Below are positions 33,801 through 43,727 of a stretch of DNA of 64,000 bases, piece after piece; within the stretch, counting starts at the first letter, position 1, and every line of letters starts with the position of its first letter. Made by a program: the position numbers and the translations under genes. The notes beneath the pieces are model-generated. The model worked only from the letters and a program-made list of their open reading frames with translations. It was not told the origin of the DNA and made no database searches. Source of the stretch: a bacterium (GTDB lineage Bacteria; Bacillota; Bacilli; Lactobacillales; Streptococcaceae); the NCBI GenBank assembly GCA_905221095.1, contig CAJNBV010000007.1:62001-126000 (forward strand), written 5' to 3'.

Positions 33801-35072
33801 ATGCCAGACAATCTCGCGCTTCGCATGCGCCCTAGAACCATCGACCAGGTCATCGGTCAGGAGCATCTGGTCGGACAAGGAAAAATTATCCGCCGCATGG
33901 TGGAGGCCAACCGCCTGTCCTCCATAATTCTCTACGGACCTCCAGGAATCGGCAAGACCAGTATTGCCTCTGCCATCGCAGGGACGACCAAGTATGCCTT
34001 TCGAACTTTCAATGCGACAGTTGATAGTAAAAAGCGACTCCAAGAAATCGCTGAAGAAGCTAAATTTTCAGGTGGACTGGTTCTCCTGCTGGACGAGATT
34101 CATCGTCTTGACAAGACCAAGCAAGACTTCCTCCTACCACTCTTGGAAAGTGGTCTGGTCATCATGATTGGGGCTACGACTGAAAATCCTTTCTTTTCTG
34201 TCACTCCAGCCATTCGCAGTCGCGTTCAGATTTTTGAGTTGGAACCTCTGTCTAACCAAGACGTCAAAGAGGCTCTTCAGATAGCTCTAAGTAATCCTGA
34301 GCGTGGTTTTGATTTTCCAGTAGAACTAGATGAGGATGCGCTGGATTTCATCGCGACCTCTACAAATGGAGATCTGCGTTCTGCCTTCAACTCACTGGAC
34401 TTGGCTGTTCTCTCTACCCCTGAGAATGACAAGGGCATCCGCCACATCACTCTGGACATCATGGAAAATAGTCTTCAGAGAAGCTACATCACTATGGACA
34501 AGGATGGGGATGGACATTACGACGTACTCTCAGCCCTGCAAAAGTCCATCCGTGGCTCGGATGTCGATGCCAGTCTTCACTATGCTGCCCGCTTGATTGA
34601 GGCTGGGGATTTGCCTAGTCTCGCTCGTCGCTTGACTGTTATCGCCTATGAAGATATCGGCTTAGCCAATCCTGAAGCCCAGATTCACACCGTGACTGCT
34701 CTGGATGCTGCCCAAAAGATTGGTTTTCCTGAAGCTCGAATTCTCATTGCCAATGTCGTGATTGACTTGGCCCTTTCTCCAAAATCCAACTCAGCCTATG
34801 TAGCTATGGATAAGGCACTTGCCGACCTCAAAACATCAGGGCACTTGCCCATTCCGCGACACCTGCGTGATGGCCACTACAGCGGAAGCAAGGAACTGGG
34901 GAATGCCCAAGACTATCTCTATCCACACAACTATCCTGGAAATTGGGTTAAGCAAGACTATCTACCAGAAAAAATTCGCAATCATCACTATTTCCAAGCA
35001 GAAGACACTGGTAAATATGAACGGGCTTTGGCTCAAAGAAAGGAAGCCATCGACCGTTTGCGAAAAATCTGA
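33801..35072 (+). CDS. rarA: Replication-associated recombination protein A (AAA+ ATPase)
   Basis: 423 aa. MgsA/RarA/WRNIP1 family clamp-loader-like ATPase acting at stalled forks. N-terminal RPRTIDQVIGQEHLVG, Walker A YGPPGIGKTSIA, Walker B LLLDEIHRLDK, sensor 1 GATTENPFF, and the C-terminal HYSGSKELGNAQDYLYPH are all present. AAAGGAC precedes the start. It is convergent with nothing and is followed by the 6S RNA gene. Confidence 0.96.
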   Translation: MPDNLALRMRPRTIDQVIGQEHLVGQGKIIRRMVEANRLSSIILYGPPGIGKTSIASAIAGTTKYAFRTFNATVDSKKRLQEIAEEAKFSGGLVLLLDEIHRLDKTKQDFLLPLLESGLVIMIGATTENPFFSVTPAIRSRVQIFELEPLSNQDVKEALQIALSNPERGFDFPVELDEDALDFIATSTNGDLRSAFNSLDLAVLSTPENDKGIRHITLDIMENSLQRSYITMDKDGDGHYDVLSALQKSIRGSDVDASLHYAARLIEAGDLPSLARRLTVIAYEDIGLANPEAQIHTVTALDAAQKIGFPEARILIANVVIDLALSPKSNSAYVAMDKALADLKTSGHLPIPRHLRDGHYSGSKELGNAQDYLYPHNYPGNWVKQDYLPEKIRNHHYFQAEDTGKYERALAQRKEAIDRLRKI

Positions 35073-35101
35073 AATCCTTTTCAAAAAATTGCATTTTCCT
35101 C

Positions 35102-35129
35102 TTGATTTTTTTTGAAAAAGTGGTATCAT
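35102..35129 (+). promoter_or_regulatory. Promoter of 6S RNA
   Basis: TTGATT (35102-35107), 16-nt spacer, TATCAT (35124-35129) preceded by an extended TGG. Confidence 0.6.
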
Positions 35130-35137
35130 ATAAACAT

Positions 35138-35332
35138 AGAAACGCTGTGGTGTACGACTTCACACTTAAGTGTTGACCGACTATTTTTTGTATTATTAGG
35201 GAAACAAAAGTCTTCTAACAGCATGTAGGCCGTCTCACACGGAAACAGCTTCAGTTAGAGCGAGTTGCCCACCTGCTTAATTGCGCGGGTTCAATACAAA
35301 CCGTGAAGTTTCGGCACCAATACAGCTTTTTT
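35138..35332 (+). ncRNA. ssrS: 6S RNA
   Basis: About 195 nt with no ORF. The two ends pair (GCTGTGGTG near 35144 with CACC-AATACAGC near 35314-35326), leaving a long rod-like duplex with a central open region, as expected for 6S RNA, which binds the sigma-70 holoenzyme. The 3' end runs into TTTTTTC. The location directly before tRNA-Lys and the internal sequence (GTGTTGACCGACTA...CACACGGAAACAG) match what I know of streptococcal 6S RNA. End positions are approximate. Confidence 0.75.
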
Positions 35333-35336
35333 CTTC

Positions 35337-35409
35337 GCCTCCTTAGCTCAGCTGGCAGAGCAGCGGACTCTTAATCCGTGGGTCACAGGTTCGATCCCTG
35401 TAGGGGGCA
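35337..35409 (+). tRNA. tRNA-Lys (anticodon CTT)
   Basis: 73 nt cloverleaf: acceptor GCCTCCT/AGGGGGC with one T-G pair, D-loop AGCTCAGCTGGCAGAGC, anticodon loop CTCTTAA (anticodon CTT), T-loop GGTTCGATCC, discriminator A. The 3' CCA is not encoded. A terminator follows, and a decayed integrase fragment sits immediately downstream. Confidence 0.96.
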
Positions 35410-35424
35410 TCTAAATACAACAGG

Positions 35425-35450
35425 AAAAGCCTTGGTTTCAAGGCTTTTTT
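35425..35450 (+). terminator. Terminator after tRNA-Lys
   Basis: AAAAGCCTTG and CAAGGCTTTTTT arms around a 4-nt loop. Confidence 0.85.
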
Positions 35451-35461
35451 GTGTGTCTGTT

Positions 35462-35605
35462 CTACTTTTGTTCTACCAACGGATACTCACTTAAAAGGTT
35501 TCGAATAATCAGATGTTCTTTTTCTTCTCTTTCAAAAGATACCCATACCTTTCTGTTGCTATTCTATAGTTTTGTGGCCCATTACATGAGCAAGCAACCT
35601 ACAGA
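35462..35605 (-). pseudogene. Tyrosine recombinase (integrase) C-terminal remnant
   Basis: Reading leftward in shifting frames gives LLAHVMGHKTIE, then IATERYGYLLKEK, then EHLIIRNLLSEYPLVEQK and a TAG stop. GHKTIE...TERYGYLL is the GHxx(x)T...Y box of phage/ICE integrases, with the nucleophilic Tyr. Two frameshifts and loss of everything upstream show decay. It abuts tRNA-Lys, a usual integration site, so an element once sat here and was lost, leaving the last about 45 codons. Confidence 0.7.
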
Positions 35606-35655
35606 GCAAATTGGTCATCTAGGATTTATTTTCTCAAAAAACTTTGAAATTAATC

Positions 35656-35686
35656 TTGACATGGAACGCGTTCCATGGTTTATACT
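35656..35686 (+). promoter_or_regulatory. Promoter with LacI-type operator
   Basis: TTGACA (35656-35661) is followed directly by the perfect palindrome TGGAACGCGTTCCA (35662-35675) in the spacer, then TTTATACT as -10 region. A repressor bound there would block RNA polymerase. The LacI-family gene two positions downstream is the obvious candidate. Confidence 0.75.
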
Positions 35687-35714
35687 GTTTTCAAAAGAAA
35701 GAGAGGTAAATATT

Positions 35715-36516
35715 ATGAACATCAAACGTATTTTTTGTGACATGGATGGTACATTATTAAATAGTAAAGGACAGGTCAGTGATAGTAACGCAGCCTTGAT
35801 CCGTGAAGCAGGAATTCCTATAACTTTAGTATCTGCTAGAGCACCAATGGAAATGAAGGATGCCATCGATGCTCTTCAACTGAAAGGTGTTCAAGTAGCT
35901 TTTAACGGAGGATTAATTTATACAATAGGAAAGCATCATCAAGTTCAACCTATTCATGTACAAACTATTAAAAATAAAACAGTTGTTAAAAGGAATACGT
36001 CAGCATTTTCCAAAAGTTAGTTTATCTTATTACGATATGAATAACTGGTATTGTGATAAAATAGATGTAGGAATCCTATACGAACAGAGTTTAACTCGTC
36101 AAGATCCGACTCTTATTGAGACTGAAGAACAGTTTTTAGAAGGCCGAGCAAATACTTTTAAAATTATGATGATTTCTTTTGATGAGGAAATGATTCGAGA
36201 ATTAGAGAAGTATCTTCAAAGTTTATACTTACCCCAAATTACGATTCAACGTTCAGGTAAAGCCTATCTTGAAATTACACATCTCTTAGCCAAAAAATCT
36301 AAGGGAATTGCTCATGTCCTTCGAAAAGAGCAGTTAGCTAAAGAAGAAACGGCTGCATTTGGTGACGGACATAATGATTTGCCTATGCTTGAAATGGTTG
36401 GTTACCCTATTGTGATGTATAATGCCTTTGATGATATCAAAGAGATAGCTTATAAAATAACGAAATCTAATGATGAAGATGGGGTAGGATATGGGATTCA
36501 TGAATTTTTAAAGTAG
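35715..36516 (+). pseudogene. Cof-type HAD phosphatase, frameshifted
   Basis: The first frame starts MNIKRIFCDMDGTLLNS (HAD motif I, DMDGTLL) and runs to about 36000. The rest, KGIRQHFPKVS... with motif IV AFGDGHNDLPMLEMVG, is in the next frame. Removing one A from the AAAA run near 35990 (GTTGTTAAAAGG) restores one frame of 266 codons. Otherwise the domains are intact, so the lesion is recent or a sequencing error. It sits behind the palindromic operator and is followed 10 bp later by the LacI gene. Ribosome site AGAGAGG. Confidence 0.8.
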
Positions 36517-36526
36517 GAGCCCAATA

Positions 36527-37480
36527 ATGACAAGTATTAGTGATATAGCTAAAAAAGCAGGTGTGGCTAAATCAACAGTTTCTCGTGTTATCAATCACCA
36601 TCCTTATGTTTCTGATGAAACACAACAAAAAGTTATGGATCTTATCGCTGAATTGGATTATATGCCTAATCAGCTGGCTCGGGATTTAAGTCGAGGAAAA
36701 ACACAAAAAATAGGTGTCGTCATCCCACATACACGCCACCCTTATTTTACACAATTAATAAATGGCCTCCTAGATGCTGCTAAAGCTAGCGACTATCAAC
36801 TTGTCATGATGCCTTCAGATTACAATCAAGAATTAGAACTTTCCTACCTGAAGCAACTCAAAATGGAAGCTATTGATGCTCTAATCTTCACTTCAAGAGC
36901 AATTAGCCTTGAGATTATTGAAACTTATGCAAAATATGGACGAATAGTCGTTTGTGAAAAATTGCAGGAATCTTATCACTTGTCCTCTGCTTACCTTGAC
37001 CGCTACTCTTCATTTGTGGATGCTTTTTCTGCCATGAAAGCACGAGGGCTGAAACAGTTAGTATTGTTATTTTCCAGAAACAATGAATCATCTGCCACAT
37101 ATCAATCAGCACTATTAGCTTATCACCATGTTTATGGGCAACAATCGACTCCACATGCAGTATTTGGAAATATTCATGATTTTAATGATGGCCTGAACCT
37201 GTCTTATCAGTTGATAAACGATGCTCGTATTGACGGTATTTTAGCTACAAGTGATGAAGTGGCAGCCGGGCTCATAAAAGGATATGAAGAAAGTGGGAAA
37301 AAATGTCCCTATATCATTGGTCAGGAACATCTATTAGTTGGGCAACTGTTGAAACTCCCAATCATAGACCATAAATCCTATTCTGTAGGAAAATTAGCTT
37401 TTAAACAAGCTTTAGCTGAAACAATTAGTCAAGAAGTTTTGATTTCAGAGTTTTTAGCGCAAGATAATTATACTCAATGA
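36527..37480 (+). CDS. LacI-family transcriptional regulator
   Basis: 317 aa. N-terminal helix-turn-helix SISDIAKKAGVAKSTVSRVIN, hinge LARDLSRGKTQKIGVV, then a periplasmic-binding-like effector domain. It probably controls its own operon through the TGGAACGCGTTCCA site at 35662-35675. The effector is unknown; the linked Cof-type phosphatase suggests a sugar-phosphate or related metabolite. The BOX repeat begins at its 3' end, overlapping the last codons. Confidence 0.9.
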   Translation: MTSISDIAKKAGVAKSTVSRVINHHPYVSDETQQKVMDLIAELDYMPNQLARDLSRGKTQKIGVVIPHTRHPYFTQLINGLLDAAKASDYQLVMMPSDYNQELELSYLKQLKMEAIDALIFTSRAISLEIIETYAKYGRIVVCEKLQESYHLSSAYLDRYSSFVDAFSAMKARGLKQLVLLFSRNNESSATYQSALLAYHHVYGQQSTPHAVFGNIHDFNDGLNLSYQLINDARIDGILATSDEVAAGLIKGYEESGKKCPYIIGQEHLLVGQLLKLPIIDHKSYSVGKLAFKQALAETISQEVLISEFLAQDNYTQ

Positions 37481-37621
37481 AAATCAAAGAGCAAACTAGG
37501 AAACTAGCCGCAGGTTGCTCAAAGCACTGCTTTGAGGTTGTAGATAGAACTGACGAAGTCAGTAACCATACATACGGCAAGGCGACGTTGACGCGGTTTG
37601 AAGAGATTTTCGAAGAGTATT
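37470..37621. repeat. BOX element (boxA-boxB-boxC size)
   Basis: About 151 bp with pneumococcal BOX ends (ATACTCAATGAAAATC... and ...CGAAGAGTAT). The internal ACGGCAAGGCGACGTTGACG matches the BOX-PCR target (one T for C). Length fits one boxA, one boxB and one boxC. BOX elements are non-autonomous repeats of pneumococcus and close relatives. This one lies between the LacI gene and a GNAT gene and includes the LacI stop codon. Confidence 0.92.
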
Positions 37622-37669
37622 AGTTGCTAAAAGTAGTAAAAGTTTCCAATTCATATAGTTGGAAACTTT

Positions 37670-38125
37670 TTATCTACTCTTCTTCATAATGTATTTTCGT
37701 ATAGGTACTTCAACCATTTGAACGATTTCAAATCCTTCTTTTTGATAGAGGTGCTTGGCTGCTTGATTTGCCTCGAAGACATTTAGAGAAATAGTATCTA
37801 TGTCTTCATTTTCAAAGGCCAAACTAAGAAATTTCCTTAAAGCCTGGCTACCTAAGCCCTGCCCCTGTTTCTGGGGATTGATTAAAAAGCGTCCGATATG
37901 TAGATTTCTGTTTTCCAATCTGATTTTTTGGATAAGCCCGACAAACTCTTGTTCATCAAAGATTGAAAAGATTCCTTCCAAATCTTGCAAGATTTGAAGG
38001 GTCAGTGGAAAAGGAATCTTTGGTCCCATCCATTGTTCTTGAAAGGATTTGCCAAAGGAGTTGGACCATTGACATACGAGCTGGGCATTTTCTGTGCTCA
38101 CATTTTCTTCAAAACGAATTGTCAT
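37670..38125 (-). CDS. GNAT-family N-acetyltransferase
   Basis: 151 aa from ATG 38125, which has GAGG at 5 nt. An earlier in-frame ATG at 38158 overlaps a TATAAT box and is less likely. The acetyl-CoA binding motif is NPQKQGQGLGSQALRKFL, followed by NVFEANQAAKHLYQKEGFE, typical of RimI/YjcF-like GNATs. The substrate is unknown. Convergent with the LacI gene across the BOX element, and divergent from the prepilin peptidase gene. Confidence 0.85.
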   Translation of the reverse strand: MTIRFEENVSTENAQLVCQWSNSFGKSFQEQWMGPKIPFPLTLQILQDLEGIFSIFDEQEFVGLIQKIRLENRNLHIGRFLINPQKQGQGLGSQALRKFLSLAFENEDIDTISLNVFEANQAAKHLYQKEGFEIVQMVEVPIRKYIMKKSR

Positions 38126-38194
38126 CTTGACCTCACTATCTTGTTTATGTTTCTCCATTATACTACTTCTCCAATTTTTTACGAATAGATAAGT

Positions 38195-38854
38195 ATGATT
38201 GATATTTATTTTTTTCTTGTCGGGAGCATTCTCGCTTCCTTTCTTGGTTTGGTCATTGACCGTTTTCCTGAGCAATCCATTATCCGACCGCCGAGTCACT
38301 GCGATTCCTGTCAGACTCGCTTACGGCTATTAGATTTGATTCCTATTCTCTCGCAGGTTTTCAATCGTTTTCGCTGTCGCTACTGCAAAGTTCGCTATCC
38401 ATTCTGGTATGCCCTTTTTGAGTTGGGCTTGGGACTCCTCTTTCTGGCTTGGTCATGGGGCTGGTTCTCTTTAGGGCAGGTCATCCTAATCACTGCTGGT
38501 TTGACCTTGGGCATCTACGACTTTCGCCATCAAGAATATCCCTTACTAGTCTGGATGACTTTCCACCTAATCCTCATGGCTTTCTGTGGCTGGAATCTAG
38601 TCATGGTCTTCTTCCTTATCCTTGGAATCATGGCTCATTTTATCGATATCCGCATGGGTGCAGGGGATTTTCTCTTTCTTGCTTCTTGCGCTCTCGTCTT
38701 TAGCGCAACCGAATTACTGATCTTGATTCAGTTTGCTTCTGCGACGGGCATCCTGGCCTTTCTCCTGCAAAAGAAAAAGGAAAGACTTCCTTTCGTGCCT
38801 TTCCTCTTACTTGCTGCTTGTGTGATTATTTTTGGTAAGCTACTGCTTGTTTGA
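38195..38854 (+). CDS. pilD: Type IV prepilin peptidase (competence)
   Basis: 219 aa polytopic A24 aspartyl protease, called CclA/PilD in pneumococcus; it processes ComGC-type pseudopilins for DNA uptake. The N-terminal zinc-binding CDSCQTR...CRYCKVR pairs and the catalytic MGAGD (GxGD) at about residues 152-156 are present. The first Asp site is in the segment following [12 protein letters not shown]. The 3' end overlaps trpA on the other strand by 29 bp. Confidence 0.93.
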   Translation: MIDIYFFLVGSILASFLGLVIDRFPEQSIIRPPSHCDSCQTRLRLLDLIPILSQVFNRFRCRYCKVRYPFWYALFELGLGLLFLAWSWGWFSLGQVILITAGLTLGIYDFRHQEYPLLVWMTFHLILMAFCGWNLVMVFFLILGIMAHFIDIRMGAGDFLFLASCALVFSATELLILIQFASATGILAFLLQKKKERLPFVPFLLLAACVIIFGKLLLV

Positions 38855-39602
38855 TAAAGTCCTCAATTGGCTCTCCTTGGTGGAGAGCTTTTACGATTTT
38901 CGAACCGACAATAACGCCATCTGACACCGCATTAAAGCGTTCTACATCTTCTTGACTAGACACACCAAAACCTGTCAAGACTGGGATGTCAGCTACTTGA
39001 TGCAATTGTGCTAAGTGTTTGTCCAAATCTGCACGGTAATTGCCTGACTTCCCTGTCACCCCATTGATGGCAACGGCATAGACAAAACCTTCTGCTCCCT
39101 TGATCAACTCTTTTTGACGCTCAATTCCTGTTGTCAAGCTAACTAGGGGAATTAAGGCAATGTCTGTGTCTGCCAAAAATGGTTCTACAAAGTTGGCATG
39201 CTCATGAGGCAGGTCTGGGATAATCAAACCCTTAACCGCTGTATCTGCCAGATCTTTGACAAATTTCTCCACACCATACTGAAAGAGAGGGTTGAAGTAG
39301 GTCATGATAACCAGTGGAACTTCTGTTTCAATGGTTTTCAAGGTTTCCACCAAAGCCTGGGTAGAAGTCCCGTGAGCTAGACTGCGCAAGCCTGCTTCTT
39401 CGATAACAGGTCCATCTGCAACAGGGTCTGAAAATGGAATACCCACTTCAATAGCTGAGATACCCAAATCTTCTAAAAAGTGGATTGTTTCAGCGAGACC
39501 ATCCAAACCTTTCTCGTGGTCTCCAGCCATGATATAGGGAACAAAAATTCCTTTTCCAGCTGCTTTGATAGCATTCAATTTTTCTGTTAGTGTCTTAGGC
39601 AT
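38826..39602 (-). CDS. trpA: Tryptophan synthase alpha subunit
   Basis: 258 aa. Cleaves indole-3-glycerol phosphate to indole and glyceraldehyde-3-phosphate. [18 protein letters not shown] contains the catalytic-loop signature (the second Asp lies there). Start [10 protein letters not shown] at 39602 has GGGAG; it overlaps the trpB stop by 8 bp. Last gene of trpEGDCFBA. Confidence 0.96.
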   Translation of the reverse strand: MPKTLTEKLNAIKAAGKGIFVPYIMAGDHEKGLDGLAETIHFLEDLGISAIEVGIPFSDPVADGPVIEEAGLRSLAHGTSTQALVETLKTIETEVPLVIMTYFNPLFQYGVEKFVKDLADTAVKGLIIPDLPHEHANFVEPFLADTDIALIPLVSLTTGIERQKELIKGAEGFVYAVAINGVTGKSGNYRADLDKHLAQLHQVADIPVLTGFGVSSQEDVERFNAVSDGVIVGSKIVKALHQGEPIEDFIKQAVAYQK

Positions 39603-40818
39603 GAGCTTCTCCCTTCTTTGCTGCATCTGCTTCCAAGCGGTCTTTGACTTGGACCACATCCTTGTCCCCACGACCTGATAGGCAGACAATCATTGACTTT
39701 TCTGGTCCAAGTTCCTTAGCCAATTTCACCGCAAAGGCAATAGCATGGCTAGATTCCAAGGCTGGGATAATCCCTTCCACGCGAGACAAGAGTTGGAATC
39801 CTTCCAAAGCTTCTTCGTCTGTCACAGGAACATAGCTGGCACGTTTGATATCGTGGTAGTGAGAATGTTCTGGACCGATACCTGGATAGTCCAAACCTGC
39901 TGAGATAGAGAAGGCTTCAAGAATTTGACCATGAGCATCTTGGAGCACATCCATGAGAGAACCGTGGAGGACACCTGGACGTCCCTTGGTCAAGGTAGCT
40001 GCGTGGTGCTCTGTATCCACACCAAGTCCAGCTGCTTCAGCCCCATACATGGCTACTGACTCATCTTCTACAAATGGATGGAAGAGACCGATGGCATTAG
40101 AACCACCACCGACACAGGCTACTAGGGCATCTGGTAGATCTTGACCTGTCAAGTCACGGTACTGTTGTTTGGCTTCCCGACCAATGACACTTTGGAAATC
40201 ACGGACGATTTCTGGGAAAGGATGAGGGCCCAAGGCAGAACCAAGGATATAGTGGGTGTCGTCGATATTAGCCACCCATGAACGAAGGGCTGCATTGACA
40301 GCGTCCTTAAGCACGCGCGAACCATCTGTCACGGACTCTACCTTGGCTCCCAAAAGCTCCATACGGAAGACATTTAGGGCTTGGCGTTTAACATCTTCCT
40401 CACCCATGTAGATGGTACATTCCATGTTAAATAGGGCCGCAGCTGTTGCAGTTGCCACACCGTGCTGACCAGCACCTGTTTCTGCGATAATTTTCTTTTT
40501 GCCCATGCGTTTAGCCAGAAGAACTTGTCCCAAGGCATTGTTAATCTTGTGGGCCCCTGTATGGTTAAGGTCTTCCCGTTTGAGATAAATCTTGGCCCCG
40601 CCGATATGCTGGGTCAAGTTTTTTGCGTAGTAAAGGGGAGTTTCACGTCCTACGTACTGTCGCAAAAGTTGATTTAATTCCTCTTGGAAACTTGGGTCTG
40701 CCTGACTTTCACGGTAAGCCTTCTCCAACTCCAAAACTGCTGTCATCAATGTTTCTGGGACGAAACGTCCGCCGAATTTTCCGTAAAATCCATCTTTATT
40801 TGGTTCTTGATATGCCAT
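39595..40818 (-). CDS. trpB: Tryptophan synthase beta subunit (operon copy)
   Basis: 407 aa. PLP enzyme condensing indole and serine. The PLP lysine is in [19 protein letters not shown], the phosphate-binding loop is [10 protein letters not shown], and [14 protein letters not shown] is the N-terminal signature. Standard operon position between trpF and trpA. A second, clearly different trpB lies at 45612-46790. Confidence 0.97.
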   Translation of the reverse strand: MAYQEPNKDGFYGKFGGRFVPETLMTAVLELEKAYRESQADPSFQEELNQLLRQYVGRETPLYYAKNLTQHIGGAKIYLKREDLNHTGAHKINNALGQVLLAKRMGKKKIIAETGAGQHGVATATAAALFNMECTIYMGEEDVKRQALNVFRMELLGAKVESVTDGSRVLKDAVNAALRSWVANIDDTHYILGSALGPHPFPEIVRDFQSVIGREAKQQYRDLTGQDLPDALVACVGGGSNAIGLFHPFVEDESVAMYGAEAAGLGVDTEHHAATLTKGRPGVLHGSLMDVLQDAHGQILEAFSISAGLDYPGIGPEHSHYHDIKRASYVPVTDEEALEGFQLLSRVEGIIPALESSHAIAFAVKLAKELGPEKSMIVCLSGRGDKDVVQVKDRLEADAAKKGEAHA

Positions 40819-41395
40819 TCTTTGCCCTCTCTATAAATCTTCTAATCTTTTCCTGATCTTTTTGTCCATCTGTCTCCACTCCGCTTGATACATCTACTGC
40901 ATAGGGAATAAAGTGTTGAATTGCTTTTGCTACATTGTCTTCATTAAGCCCACCTGCGATAAAAAATGGCTGAGCTAGTCCTGTCGTATCCAGTTGGCCC
41001 CAGTCAAAGGTCTGACCACTCCCTGCCACAGGGGCATCAAAGAGTAGATAATCTGCCTGAGAATTGGGCACATGCCCATTTCCATCCACCTGCACAGCCT
41101 GAATACTGGCACAAGGCAAATTCTCAAACAAATCATCTGCCACCTGACCGTGAACTTGAACCAAGTCCAAGCCAACTTTGTCAATCGCTTCTAGCAGTTC
41201 TACCCGACTTGGTGAAACAAATACGCCAACCTTTTTGACATCTGCAGGAATGAGCTTTGCTAGCTCAGCAGCCTCTTCCAAAGTCACCTGTCTTTTACTA
41301 GGTGCGAAGACAAAACCGATGTAGTCTGCCCCTGCTGAAATGGCTGTCTCTACTGCTTCTTTGGTAGATAGTCCACAAATCTTAACCTTTGTCAA
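40796..41395 (-). CDS. trpF: Phosphoribosylanthranilate isomerase
   Basis: 199 aa TIM barrel; [11 protein letters not shown] holds the catalytic Cys. Overlaps trpC by 14 bp and trpB by 23 bp, so translation is coupled through this part of the operon. Confidence 0.96.
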   Translation of the reverse strand: MTKVKICGLSTKEAVETAISAGADYIGFVFAPSKRQVTLEEAAELAKLIPADVKKVGVFVSPSRVELLEAIDKVGLDLVQVHGQVADDLFENLPCASIQAVQVDGNGHVPNSQADYLLFDAPVAGSGQTFDWGQLDTTGLAQPFFIAGGLNEDNVAKAIQHFIPYAVDVSSGVETDGQKDQEKIRRFIERAKNGISRTK

Positions 41396-42149
41396 TTTGC
41401 AACTCCTTGATTCTCTGGGCTACATCCTCTGCCTGCATGAGAGCTGTTCCCACCAAAATTCCGTTAAAGGATGGTGCTACTCGTTCCGCATCCTGCCCTG
41501 TAAAAATGGCAGATTCAGAAATGTAATAGCGACCTTCTTCAAAGTGCTGGGCCAAGTCTACACTGGTCTGTAAGTCTACCTCAAAGGTGGTCAAATTACG
41601 GTTATTAACCCCAATAATCTCAGCACCAAGTCTGTGGGCTACTTCTAGTTCAGCTAGATTGTGAGTCTCCACCAAGACTTCCAGACCAAGCTCTGTCGCA
41701 TAGTCGTAAAGTTCCTTGAGGCGCTCTTCTGACAAGGCAGCGACAATAAGCAAGATGACTGTTGCACCTGCATTGCGGGCGCGGATGATTTGCTTTTCAT
41801 CGATAATAAAGTCCTTGTTGAGAGTCGGAATCTCTACCTGACTGGAAATCTCCCGCAGATAATCTAAATGTCCTTTAAAGAAAACTTCATCTGTCAGAAC
41901 CGAAATCATCACTGCTCCATTTGCTTCATAAGTCTGGGCCTGTTGCACAATATCCACATCGAGATTGATATCTCCCAGACTAGGACTAGCTTTCTTGACC
42001 TCAGCGATTACCTGTAAACGGTCCTGATGTTTTTTTAGATACTCAGCCAAGAGATAGGTCTGACGCAAGGGCTGGATCTCCTCCAGCTCCATCTGCTCAA
42101 CCTCACGCGCCTTCTGCTCTAAGATTCGTGCTAAAAATTCCTGACTCAT
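41382..42149 (-). CDS. trpC: Indole-3-glycerol phosphate synthase
   Basis: 255 aa TIM barrel. [15 protein letters not shown] carries the catalytic Lys, and [14 protein letters not shown] is the conserved late block. Overlaps trpD by 4 bp. Confidence 0.96.
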   Translation of the reverse strand: MSQEFLARILEQKAREVEQMELEEIQPLRQTYLLAEYLKKHQDRLQVIAEVKKASPSLGDINLDVDIVQQAQTYEANGAVMISVLTDEVFFKGHLDYLREISSQVEIPTLNKDFIIDEKQIIRARNAGATVILLIVAALSEERLKELYDYATELGLEVLVETHNLAELEVAHRLGAEIIGVNNRNLTTFEVDLQTSVDLAQHFEEGRYYISESAIFTGQDAERVAPSFNGILVGTALMQAEDVAQRIKELQIDKG

Positions 42150-43150
42150 TTTTGGTACTCCTGTAACAGTCTGAGTTTTTCAAGGGCCTTGCCACTAGCA
42201 ATCACTTGACGAGCCAAGGCAACTCCTTCCTTGATACTAGCTACCTTACCATTAGCATAGAAACCAAGACCAGCATTTAAGACTGTCGTTTCCAAGAATG
42301 GACTTGGTTCATTTTTAAGAACGCTGAGTAAAATTTCTGCATTTTCCTGAGCATTGCCCCCACGGATATCTTCGATAGCGTAGCGCTCCATTCCCAAATC
42401 CTCTGGAGTAAAGCTTGACAAGGTGATTTCGCCATTTTCAAGAAGAGCAATCTTGGTTGTTCCATTCAAACCAGCTTCATCCAACCCTTCTGGTCCAGCA
42501 ACTACGATGGCACGTTTGCGACCCATATTTTTCAAAACCTGAGCTGTACTTTCTAGCAGTTCTGGACGACTAATACCAAGCAACTGTGTTTCCAAGGCCA
42601 TTGGGTGAATCAGGGGACCAGTCAAGTTCATGATTGTTGGAATTCCCAATTCCAAACGAGCTGGCATGATGTATTTCATTGCTGGGTGCATATTTTTAGC
42701 AAAGAGAAAGACGATGCCAGTTTTATCAAAGACCTTACCTAGTTCAGCTGGTTTGAGGTCAAGGTTGATGCCCAAGGCTTCTAGAACGTCTGCAGAGCCA
42801 GATTTAGAAGAAATCGAGCGGTTACCGTGCTTGGCCATGTGAACACCGCCACCAGCCAAGACAAAGGCTGCAGTTGTGGAAATGTTAAAGCTAAAAGACT
42901 TGTCCCCACCTGTACCACAGTTGTCCATGGCGTCATGAATTTCAGTTGGAATGTGTTGGGCATGTCCTCTCATGACTTGGGCAATGGCTGTGCGTTCTTC
43001 AGGTGTTTCCCCCTTCATCTTAAGGGCCAAGAGGAGAGAAGCAATCTGTGCCTCTGTTACACGTCCAGTTACGATACGCTCAATGACATCCGTCATTTCC
43101 ACACCTGATAAATTTTCAAATTTTGCTAGTTTTTCAATAATCTCTTTCAT
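42146..43150 (-). CDS. trpD: Anthranilate phosphoribosyltransferase
   Basis: 334 aa. Glycine-rich PRPP site [16 protein letters not shown] and the [19 protein letters not shown] block are intact. Moves phosphoribose from PRPP to anthranilate. It lies 10 bp after trpG. Confidence 0.97.
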   Translation of the reverse strand: MKEIIEKLAKFENLSGVEMTDVIERIVTGRVTEAQIASLLLALKMKGETPEERTAIAQVMRGHAQHIPTEIHDAMDNCGTGGDKSFSFNISTTAAFVLAGGGVHMAKHGNRSISSKSGSADVLEALGINLDLKPAELGKVFDKTGIVFLFAKNMHPAMKYIMPARLELGIPTIMNLTGPLIHPMALETQLLGISRPELLESTAQVLKNMGRKRAIVVAGPEGLDEAGLNGTTKIALLENGEITLSSFTPEDLGMERYAIEDIRGGNAQENAEILLSVLKNEPSPFLETTVLNAGLGFYANGKVASIKEGVALARQVIASGKALEKLRLLQEYQK

Positions 43151-43160
43151 CCTAGTTTCC

Positions 43161-43727
43161 TCACTTTACAACATTCTCGATAAAATTTCGAATAGAAGAC
43201 AAGCCGTCAGGCGTTCCGATACTCTCTGGATGGTACTGGAATCCATAAATTGGAAGGTTTTTGTGTTGAATTCCCATAATAGCTTGGTCATCAGTCGAAC
43301 GAGCTGTCACTTCAAACTCTTCTGGCATTTTTTCAATCAAAATACTATGGTAACGCATGACCGCACGGCCATCCTCGATTCCTTGATACAAAACAGATGG
43401 TGCTTCAAAGCTGATATTGCTCTGTTTCCCATGCATGACTTTCGGAGCCAAACCTAGCTTACCACCGAAGACTTCTGCGATGGCTTGGTGACCCAAACAA
43501 ATCCCTAGAATCGGCTTCTTGCCTGCAAAGTCACGAATCATATCTTCCATCTTTCCAGCATCAACTGGCCAACCAGGACCCGGAGAAAAGACTAGACCAT
43601 CTGCTTTTTCAGCTTCTTCATACAGCTTGGGATCATCATTTCTCAAGACCTGCACTTCTGCAAAATTCCCAATATATTGGGCCAAGTTATAGGTAAAAGA
43701 ATCATAGTTGTCAATCAATAAAATCAT
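43161..43727 (-). CDS. trpG: Anthranilate synthase glutaminase subunit
   Basis: 188 aa class I glutamine amidotransferase. Triad: Cys in [11 protein letters not shown], His and Glu in [11 protein letters not shown]; oxyanion FSPGPG. Supplies ammonia to TrpE. In many bacteria this subunit also serves folate (PabA); here operon position favours tryptophan. Overlaps trpE by 4 bp. Confidence 0.96.
   Translation of the reverse strand: MILLIDNYDSFTYNLAQYIGNFAEVQVLRNDDPKLYEEAEKADGLVFSPGPGWPVDAGKMEDMIRDFAGKKPILGICLGHQAIAEVFGGKLGLAPKVMHGKQSNISFEAPSVLYQGIEDGRAVMRYHSILIEKMPEEFEVTARSTDDQAIMGIQHKNLPIYGFQYHPESIGTPDGLSSIRNFIENVVK

Noticed and set aside
35138..35332. tmRNA considered for the structured RNA before tRNA-Lys
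   Set aside because: There is no tRNA-like alanine acceptor end and no tag-peptide frame. The paired ends and open centre fit 6S RNA better.
37470..37621. Possible small RNA or CRISPR-like repeat
   Set aside because: The whole stretch matches the BOX element pattern end to end; there is no repeat-spacer periodicity. No CRISPR array or cas gene was seen in the window.
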